Source of the DNA: Piliocolobus tephrosceles
Taxonomy: Eukaryota > Chordata > Mammalia > Primates > Cercopithecidae
DNA length: 64,000 nucleotides
NCBI RefSeq assembly: GCF_002776525.5
Contig: NC_045434.1
Coordinates: forward strand, 191,627,117-191,691,116
Reading direction: 5' to 3'
This document shows, piece after piece, positions 56,047-64,000 of the stretch (the first letter of the stretch is position 1; each line of letters starts with the position of its first letter). The notes under the pieces are model-generated. The model made no database searches, was not told the DNA's origin, and saw only the letters and a program-made list of their open reading frames with translations. The position numbers and the translations under genes are program-made.

Positions 56047-56907
56047 GCCTACGTCTTTAATAAATAAAGGAATGTACTCTTGAATCCCTTGCCCAGGGAT
56101 GGTTAGTGACTCTAGCCTCAGGCAGCAGAGACAGCTTGCTGCTTATAACAGAGAAAACCAATAAACTAGTTGAATTATAACTGTTTTGAATAATCTATTT
56201 CACACATCATCCTTGATGTTGTCACCTTGTAGGAATGACTTTGGAGATAGATAGGTAAATGGAAGCCTACAGAGATTGTTATGCTGTAGGTAGGATTACA
56301 TTTAGCAGTGAGTAAGGTTTGGAGGGATTCTTGTGACACGTTATTTTCTCCCCCTGGATATGAGGTTTGGGGAACCCCAGGGATCTCCCAATATGGAGAA
56401 ATATTGGGATACTTCATTATAGGGTTTGCATCTCCCCCTTTCCTGAGGTTTACCAAAGAGAAATAGTGGATTGGATCAAATGCACTCCCTAATTTAACTT
56501 AACTATTCACAATTGGGGAGGAGCCATGATCTTTTGACTCATTAGGTCACATAGTCATCTTGAAGACATCGTTGCTCTTCAGCATGTTGGTCTTTACTTA
56601 TTAAATTAAAAAGTATGAAAAATAGCTAACATAATTCTCGTGATGGAATTTGCTTTTTCATTTATTTGGATTTTGTGCTTTTCATGTTTTGAAAATAAAA
56701 GGGAATGGGAGGGGAGAAAGTAGGAGTCATTGCTGAACCCTGATGCTTAAAGGTAGGTGAATGTTTAATCTCCGTCGCTTGATCATTGCTATTGTCTTTG
56801 CCAATGTCTGAAAGTAAGCATAGAATAAATTTTCAGTTGTGTGTAATGTGTATGTAAAATTCAAGATGCTGACTTGAAGATTTTTCCTTCTCTATTCTAA
56901 ACAATAG
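56047..56907 (+). other. PUM1: End of PUM1 intron 2
   Basis: Repeat-poor. The acceptor is 'tctattctaaacaatag' with a pyrimidine-rich run 'tttttccttctctattct' at 56881-56898. Confidence 0.8.
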
Positions 56908-57036
<129 letters not shown>

Positions 57037-57330
57037 TGATCAAATGTGTCCAAATCTAGTCTTCAGAAATATGTGCTTGCTTCTCCTTGTTGCCATTCTC
57101 ATGATAGGGACAGGATGCTGGAGAATTTTGCCAAAACTATGTCGTTAAAAGAAGAATGTTAACCATAACCTAATGTCTTAAAAGCAAAACAAAGTAGCCA
57201 AAATGTGAGCACAAATTATTGAATATTAATGTCAGCTATAAATTGAGTCATTAAAAGCTTAAGAAGTATTTTAATTTTATATGCATTAAATTAAAGGCCA
57301 ACCTTTGCCTCATTTTCCAGTGGCTAGGTT

Positions 57331-57364
57331 CCCCCCGCCACCCCCCCACCCCCCCACCCCCCCC
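57331..57364. repeat. C-rich tract with G-quadruplex potential on the minus strand
   Basis: Runs of 6, 7, 7 and 8 or more C separated by single A or short 'gcca' spacers. The opposite strand has at least four long G runs. Confidence 0.9.
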
Positions 57365-58493
57365 AGGCAATGGCAAAGGGAGTCTTAGATTGGCTTACTA
57401 ATCAGAAAATGTCAGTAACCTATTTTTAGAGTAGTGCCTTTTTTGAGGAAGTTGTTTAGAGCTCCATTGTGAAAGGGAAGTTGTTAGGTTTCTGGTGGAG
57501 GAATTACAGAAGGTAGAGACCTGAGCTAGTCATACCTTACAGGAAATCCAGAAATAAGAATTTTGTTTTGATTGTAATGTTTAAAATTTGCAGAAACGAA
57601 ATTTACTTTTATCCATTACATCAATAGAGAAGGTTGCCATAAGTCTTAAAAAGGAAGGGGAGTATAGATATTAACATGTAGCCAACTACTGGCTATTCTA
57701 GCTGTGACAATAAGCATGTATTGATGACAAAGATAGAATATACAGTTTGAATTAACTACTTAAAATACCACAGGCCCACAAGTGGTATTTGTTGTGGCTT
57801 TCTTGTTCTGGAAAGTAACATTAGGTTTTCTCTTCCATTTCATTTTTTGTGTATCTAACATTTGATAGCTCCTACGTTGATTTTAATGTTTCACAAGAGG
57901 GAGAATTACTTTATTCTACGGTCCTCATTTATACCATTTATTAGATACATTTGTTCTTTGGTTTAGCAAATATTTGATCCCTAGGCACTGTGCTAGGTTC
58001 TGAGGTCAAAATTAGGATAATTACACTTCTGAGTTTGAAGCAAATATTCCTTGATTACCTTTGTGGTTAGGCAGTGAATAGTTAAAAATTGTTGATGTCT
58101 AAACTGAGATTCTTGCTTTCTTTGTTATAAGATTTTGTTTCTAACTTTCTGGATCGTCTTGTGGCCACAGAGTCCAGTGTCCTATCATCTTGAGTTCATA
58201 GATTTTTGGTCTGTTTTCCTCCTAGAACTTTAGGAGATGATTGGGAGATGTCCTTGTATTTCCTGTGCCTGTCACTGGCACAATGCAAATCAATAAACCC
58301 TGTATGGTTTAGAAAGTCTAAAAGACTTTGTCACTAAGTTTTTGGAGCAGATTTGAACAGAAAGTTAACGTATTTGTTGGATATTAAGCATAGACAGAGA
58401 AACTATGTTTATTGTCTTTCTTACACCTATAATTCTAACCTGGTGTATTCCACCAAAAATCCAATTCCAGGTTGTTTTTCTTTCTTTTTTGAA

Positions 58494-58614
58494 TTTTTTA
58501 TAAAAATAGAAACAGTCTCACTATGTTGTCCAGACTGGTCTTGGGCTCAAGTGATCCTTCTGCCTTGGCCTCCCAAAGTGTTGAGATTACAGGCATGGGC
58601 CACTGTGTCCAGCC
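58494..58614 (-). mobile_element. Alu monomer, reverse
   Basis: 'cagtctcactatgttgtcc' to 'ccactgtgtccagcc'. Confidence 0.83.
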
Positions 58615-58914
58615 TGTTTTTCTTTTTAAAAAATTAATGATACAAAATAAGAATAATGCCCTGTTATTGTTTTGTGAGCAACAGTTTATAATCACTGAAT
58701 GCTTAGAGGGTAAAGTTTTTTTAAATGACAAGTTGACAGTGTTAAATTCTGTTTTATCATTTTTTTTCTTCTTCCAGAAACGCCTTTTTTTTTTTTTTTG
58801 ATATATGTGTATAATTCCTTGGGCATATGTTAATAACAAAACAGTATATTCCATCAGTAATGCTGTGTCATTCTTCCTTTCCCCACTATTCACAAGTAAT
58901 AGTAACAACTACCA

Positions 58915-59105
58915 TTTGTCAACCATAGGTAGATGCTAAGGGGTTCTTATGCATTATCTGATTAATAACTCTGTGAGGACAGTTCTATTATCTGGATAAG
59001 GAAAAAGACCAAGAGAGACAAAATAATTTGCCCAGGGTAGCACATCTAGTAAGTGATAGAATTCTTCCCTGGCTTCCTTCTGCCGCAAAGCTTGTGCCCT
59101 TATTA
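58915..59105 (+). repeat. MIR, forward
   Basis: 'gcattatctgattaataact' and 'ataatttgcccagggtagc' follow the MIR consensus. Confidence 0.78.
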
Positions 59106-59447
59106 GGGTAAATGAAGTTAATATCTGTAAAATAATTGAGAGATTAAACATTTCCTAAATGTGGAGTGAGGTTTCTTTATTCAAGGAATTCTGTTTTTAG
59201 CTAGTTGAGGAAACAATGAATATACATATAAACAGAAAGAGCAAATTTTTTTCTGTGTATGGTTGGCGTTCAGAGAAGGAGGGATCATTATTGACAGGAC
59301 TATTTAGACTTTAATGGAGGAGGAGACATATTCCTTAAAAAGCATCTTCTAGTTTAGGCTTTGGATAGGTACAGATTAAGAGAATTTTTTTGCAGCAACA
59401 TGAGAATAGCACAAAAGAAAAAATGAAAATAAACTTTTTCTTTTCTT

Positions 59448-59747
59448 TTCTTTTTTTAAAGAGACAGAGTCTCACTTTGTTGCCTAGGCTAGAGTGCAGT
59501 GGCACAATGTCGGCTCACTGTAACCTCTGCCTCCCAGGTTGAAGCAGTTCTCCTGCCTCAGCCTCCCGAGTAGCTTGGGACTACAGGCGCATGCTGCCAT
59601 GCCCGGCTAATTTTTTTTTTGTATTTTAGTAGGAGCAGGGTTTCATTGTGTTGCCCAGGCTGGTCTTGAACTCCTGAGCTCAGGCAGTCCGCCTGCGTCG
59701 GCCTCCCAAAGTGCTAGGATTACAGGTGTGAGCCACCGTGCCTGGCA
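59448..59747 (-). mobile_element. Alu, reverse
   Basis: Full dimer ending 'accgtgcctggc'. Confidence 0.95.
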
Positions 59748-59861
59748 GAAAATAAGCTTTTATAATAAAAAAGAACAGCTTCTAATTAACTTCATTAAAT
59801 TTTCTTCCTTTTTAGCAATAAAATATCTCTGAGAGGGAGTGTGTATAAATACAGTATTTAC

Positions 59862-60173
59862 TGGCCAGGAGCGGTGGCTCACATCTGGAATGCCAGCACT
59901 TTGGGAGGCCGAGGTGGGCAGATCACCTGAGGTCAGGAGTTCGAGACCAGCCTGGCCAACATAGTGAAACCCTATCTATACTAAAAATACAAAAATAAGC
60001 TGAGTGTGATGGTGTGCGCCTGTAGTCCCAGCTGCTTGGGAGACTGAGGCAGGAGAATCACTTGAACCCAGAAGGTAGAGGTTGCACTGAGCCCAGATAG
60101 TGCCACCGCACTCCAGCCTGGACGACAGAGTGAGACTCTGTCTCAAAGAAAAAAAAAAAAGGACAAAAAACAA
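59862..60173 (+). mobile_element. Alu, forward
   Basis: 'cagtatttac' before and after. Confidence 0.96.
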
Positions 60174-60185
60174 ACCAGTATTTAC

Positions 60186-61040
60186 CCATATAAACACTAG
60201 ACGTAAATTGCATGACTTTTAAGCCAGGCACAGTATCTTCGTTTCAGTTACTTTTTTTTTTTTGTGGCTGTGTGGGCACCTATGCGCGTGTGCATCTGTG
60301 TGAGTCTAGGGTAAACGCTAGTTATGTAAAGAATGTATGGAGTCTTTAGAATTCAAATAGAATTGGTTCCCTTTGAAGTAATTGATTTCTAGTAGTTACA
60401 GTTAGTGCTGGTTGGCTCTTGTTACTTTTTTTTCTTCAAAGCCACTGTTGGCCTCTTGGTGTCACTTTGAAAGGTTTAGAGTATTTCTTAGAAGAAATCT
60501 TGCTAAGAAGTGACTACTTAAAATATCCCTCTCCAAGCTGTTCTTAGCTGAGGGACTCATAGTACAAGTGCTTTATGTGCCTCCTATTCTACAAAGCTAA
60601 TATAAAAAAGAAAATAGGAAAATATGTTAGGATCAGGGCCACAAATTATTTAAAAATGTTTTTGTCTGCTTTCCTTGTTAGTCCCTTTCATTTGGCTTAA
60701 AGCCCTGAAAAGTTTAAAGGCACATACTTTAGCAGATTTTATTTACATATCAAGAGATCAGTCCGTTAATCAAGGATTCTAGAAAAGGATGTTTGTAGTA
60801 CAGAGGAAGGCTCACTGACCTTGGGCTTCTGGGCTCTATTTCTAAATTGGTTTGATTTATGATCTTGCATAACCTGTTTGCTCTACCTGTAGGTTGGCAG
60901 CATTGTTACTGTTCATGACCTAGAAAAGGATGGATTTTTAAAAAAGAGAAGATGTAGTTGGAAAGTACTTTGAGAGTTTGACAGAAAGGTACTTTGTTCG
61001 CACAATTGGTTTTTTAACTTTTAAAAATCAAGGACCTTTT
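60186..61040 (+). other. PUM1: Intron 3, non-Alu block
   Basis: Nothing recognised. Confidence 0.5.
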
Positions 61041-61052
61041 CCCTTAAGATTC

Positions 61053-61366
61053 CTTTTGTTTTTTTTTTTGTTTTTTTTTTTGAGACGAAGTCTTGCTCTG
61101 TGCCCAGGCTGGGGTGCAGTGGCCGGATCTCAGCTCACTGCAAGGCCCGCCTCCCGGGTTCACACCATTCTCCTGCCTCAGCCTCCCAAGTAGCTGGGAC
61201 TACAGGCGCCCGCCACCTCGCCCGGCTAGTTTTTTTTTGTATTTTTTAGTAGAGACGGGGTTTCACCGTGTTAGCCAGGATGGTCTTGATCTCCTGACCT
61301 CGTGATCCGCCCGTCTCGGCCTCCCAAAGTGCTGGGATTACAGGCTTGAGCCACCGCGCCCGGCCT
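61053..61366 (-). mobile_element. Alu, reverse, Old World monkey type
   Basis: 'gtggccggatctcagctcac' and 'ggcttgagccaccgcgcc'. Exact duplication 'cccttaagattc' at 61041-61052 and 61367-61378. Confidence 0.96.
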
Positions 61367-61378
61367 CCCTTAAGATTC

Positions 61379-62072
61379 TTTAATGTTTTATGTGTAGTAA
61401 ACTTAACAACTTCCAGGGAAGTTAAAATAGTAGTGAATACTAGCTTATTTCTACGACAAATGAATTGTATTTAGATATGTGACTCTTCATCTTTGTCTTA
61501 GAAAGCTGAAGCATAGAAAAACATACCCTTGATTATAACAAGTTTGTAAACCTGGCAAAGGAAATCTAGAAAGTGCTTATGTATATAGAGTGATAACGAA
61601 TCCTACCTTCTTCACAGGAATTAGGATAACTTGAGATGTATTTAAATTGTAGCTTTATATTCTCATTAGACATTATATAGTACTTGATCCATAGGTGTGG
61701 GATAGCAGAATGGCAGAGGGAGGAATTTGATAGTGATTTGGGTGAGCTTTAATCCAAAGAAAGGCAAAATTTGGTGGGCTAGAAGTAGCATTGGATTGGG
61801 CCAGAACTCTGACGCCACAACTTCTTAGAGCTGAGATTCAAACATTTATCTTCTTTGGACTTACTTTTTTCTACCCGTAAGATAAAGATGTTGAACTAGA
61901 TAATTTCCCAGGACCTTTTCAGATCTAAGATTCTGAGAGCTTGCCCTTGTTTCTCTCTTTAAGAAGATAGAAAAGAGGAATTGTTCTGGCTTTTTTAGGA
62001 TATACTAGAGAGTGTCTAAAATATATCCTTTTAGATTGACTTTCCCCCTGTGATTTAGAGATTTTGTAACTT
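61379..62072 (+). other. PUM1: Intron 3, non-Alu block
   Basis: Positions 61770-61940 look like a reverse MIR-family copy ('gttgaactagataatttcc'). Confidence 0.5.
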
Positions 62073-62082
62073 TTCATTGGGT

Positions 62083-62376
62083 TTTTTTTTTTTTTTTTTT
62101 TTTTTGGGAGACGGAGTCTGGCTCTGTCACCAGGTTGGAGTGCAGTGGCGCAGTCTTGGCTCACTGCAAACTCCACCTCCTGGGTTCAAGCAGTTCTCCT
62201 GCCTCAGCCTCCTGAGTGGCTGGTGCGTGCCACCACACGTCCAGCTAATTTTTGTATTTTAGGTACACAGGGTTTCACCACGTTGGCCAGGATGGTCTCT
62301 ATCTCTTGACCTTGTGATCTGTCTGCCTCGGCCTCCCAGAGTGCTGTGATTACAGGCGTGAGCCACCGCGCCTGGT
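62083..62376 (-). mobile_element. Alu, reverse
   Basis: 'tcattgggtt' before and after (62073-62082 and 62377-62386). Confidence 0.95.
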
Positions 62377-62386
62377 CTCATTGGGT

Positions 62387-62823
62387 TCTTTAAAGTGACT
62401 TATTCACTGTCTGCAGCTGCCCAGGACATTTAAGTGTCCATAAGAGTTTGTGGGATGGTAATACTGGAGTCAGGGCAAGTATTAGCCTGACTCTAGTATG
62501 GAGACTAACTCTGTTCAGTTTTTTTCCACATCTTTCCATTATGGCAAACAGTGTCTCAATAGAATTGGAGGCTTTTGAATAGCTAAAAGTACTTCTAGAA
62601 TCCACAGCTTTGGGAGGCCTACCTTGACAATGGCTGTTCCTTGCAATTAGGATGCCATAAAAGCAGCGTAGTTGACTCCAAAATGGATTGAATTTTGGGA
62701 AGATGTCTGTCAGCAAAATCAAGTAGACTTTCTTGCTGAAGGGATGAAAAATTAATAATGCCTTGAGGTATATTAATATAAAAATATCTGACCAAGCAGT
62801 GTAATTAATTCCCCTTTTTCCTC
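62387..62823 (+). other. PUM1: Intron 3, non-Alu block
   Basis: Nothing recognised. Confidence 0.5.
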
Positions 62824-62833
62824 AAAATGTAGC

Positions 62834-63135
62834 TTTTTTTTTTGAGATGGAGTCTCACTCTGTCGCCCACGCTGGAGTGCAGTGGTGCGATCTCAGCTCA
62901 CTGCAACCTCGATCTCCTGGGTTCAAGCAGTTCTCCTGCCTCAGCCTCCCAAGTAGCTGGGACTATAGGTGTGTGCCACCATGCCCAGCTAATTTTTGTA
63001 TTTTTTTTTTTTTTTTAGTAGAGACAGGGTTTCACTATGTTGGCCAGGCTGGTTTCGAACTCCTGACTTCCAGTGATCCACCTGCCTTGGCCTCCCAAAG
63101 TGCTGGGATTACAGGCATGAGCCACTGCGTCTGAC
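62834..63135 (-). mobile_element. Alu, reverse
   Basis: 'aaaatgtagctttt' before and 'aaaatgtaacttt' after. The mid linker has a T expansion. Confidence 0.95.
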
Positions 63136-63148
63136 CAAAATGTAACTT

Positions 63149-64000
63149 TCAAGTACAATAGTAATAGTAAAAACACCCTAGTTCCCCTTAACTTTTTGGG
63201 CAATTTTTTTTTTGACATCTTGCTCTTAAAAGGAAATGTTTATTTTGGAAGAAACAGCTAGCCACACCAAGTGGCCTGGAGGAAGAAGATCTTGGTAAAT
63301 GGCCTATATTAGGTTAATGACTGCTAGAGGTAAAGTGACCTTTTTATCAGTATTGTTTGAGGAAGCTCCTGGGACCCAAAATAATAATTTTTGGATTGGG
63401 ATCGGGCACTTTGAGAAACAAGATAGGAGAAGGTGTTTTCTAACCCTGGAAATGTGGTCATGTCTGACATTTTGAACGTGGTTCCCAGGTCAGTCCTGAC
63501 TTTGAGACCAAAGCACAAACCCCACCCATTCTTCTGTCTGTCTTCTGACCTGCCCTGGGAAGACCAGGAACCTACTACTGTGTGTAGATGTTAAGCTGTC
63601 TTGGAATGTTTGAATGCAGCATATCATACGTTTGCAGCAGAAGATCCACATGCTGCTTACTTTGTCTTCATTAAATTTCTTCCCTTTCATCAACCTCCTT
63701 TGACTCTTTTATCCATATTAACATGCTTTATTGGAGGGAAGACTATAATAAACAGTAACACTTTTCAATATAATGATCTATATGATATCATTATTCATAT
63801 GATTCTCCCAATAGGTTTTTGAGAGGTATTATTCCCATTTTTTTTAGATGAGCAGAATGAGCCCTAAGGTTAAATGACTCCAGCTAAGTTCTTAGGTGTC
63901 AAGATGGGGATTATCTTCAAATTCTGTTTTTTTTTCTAGGCTCAGAAGTAATAATAGCTACAAAATATTGAGTGTATACAATTTTCACAGAACTTTGCTA
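63149..64000 (+). other. PUM1: Intron 3, right edge of window
   Basis: No Alu. A forward MIR ('ttttagatgagcagaatgag') lies near 63800-63900. Confidence 0.55.

Overview
The window is nuclear DNA from a primate and carries the 5' end of PUM1 (Pumilio RNA-binding protein 1) on the + strand. Exons 2 and 3 encode the first 144 residues of the protein in one continuous frame. Exon 1 is non-coding and lies in a CpG island near 16.0-17.0 kb. Several Alu copies share a variant pattern that I recognise from Old World monkeys such as macaques and baboons: 'gtggccggatct', 'cgcccgtctcggcc' and 'ggcttgagcc'. The source is therefore probably a cercopithecid rather than a human or ape. That call rests on recalled subfamily sequences, not on an alignment.

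Layout. Positions 1-15.98 kb are upstream flank with no recognisable gene. This flank is an ancient antisense L1, some L1 3' debris, MIR copies, one solo retroviral LTR and about forty Alu copies or pieces. Positions 15.98-17.03 kb are the CpG-island promoter, with exon 1 ending at 16478. Intron 1 runs 16479-22848; its first 3 kb is free of Alu. Exon 2 is 22849-23222 with the start codon at 22860. Intron 2 runs 23223-56907 and is packed with Alu, plus an L2, an L1M 3' region, a MaLR LTR, MER5-type hAT remnants and MIRs. Exon 3 is 56908-56976, inside a 3.4-kb stretch with almost no Alu. Intron 3 starts at 56977 and runs off the right edge.

By my hand count there are roughly 115-120 Alu elements or pieces, close to half of all bases. 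Many have visible target-site duplications, so insertion order can be read in several places: Alu inside Alu inside Alu at 48.7-49.6 kb, and Alu plus LTR inside one Alu at 9.7-10.9 kb. Nearly every open reading frame of 60-200 codons is a translated Alu and is not a gene.

I found no undescribed gene system. The points most worth checking are the promoter (YY1-like site overlapping a four-codon upstream ORF, plus a competing splice donor), the inverted Alu pair closely flanking exon 2, the nested insertions, and a G-quadruplex-type C tract just after exon 3. A 10-N assembly gap sits in a TTCC microsatellite at 14351-14360.
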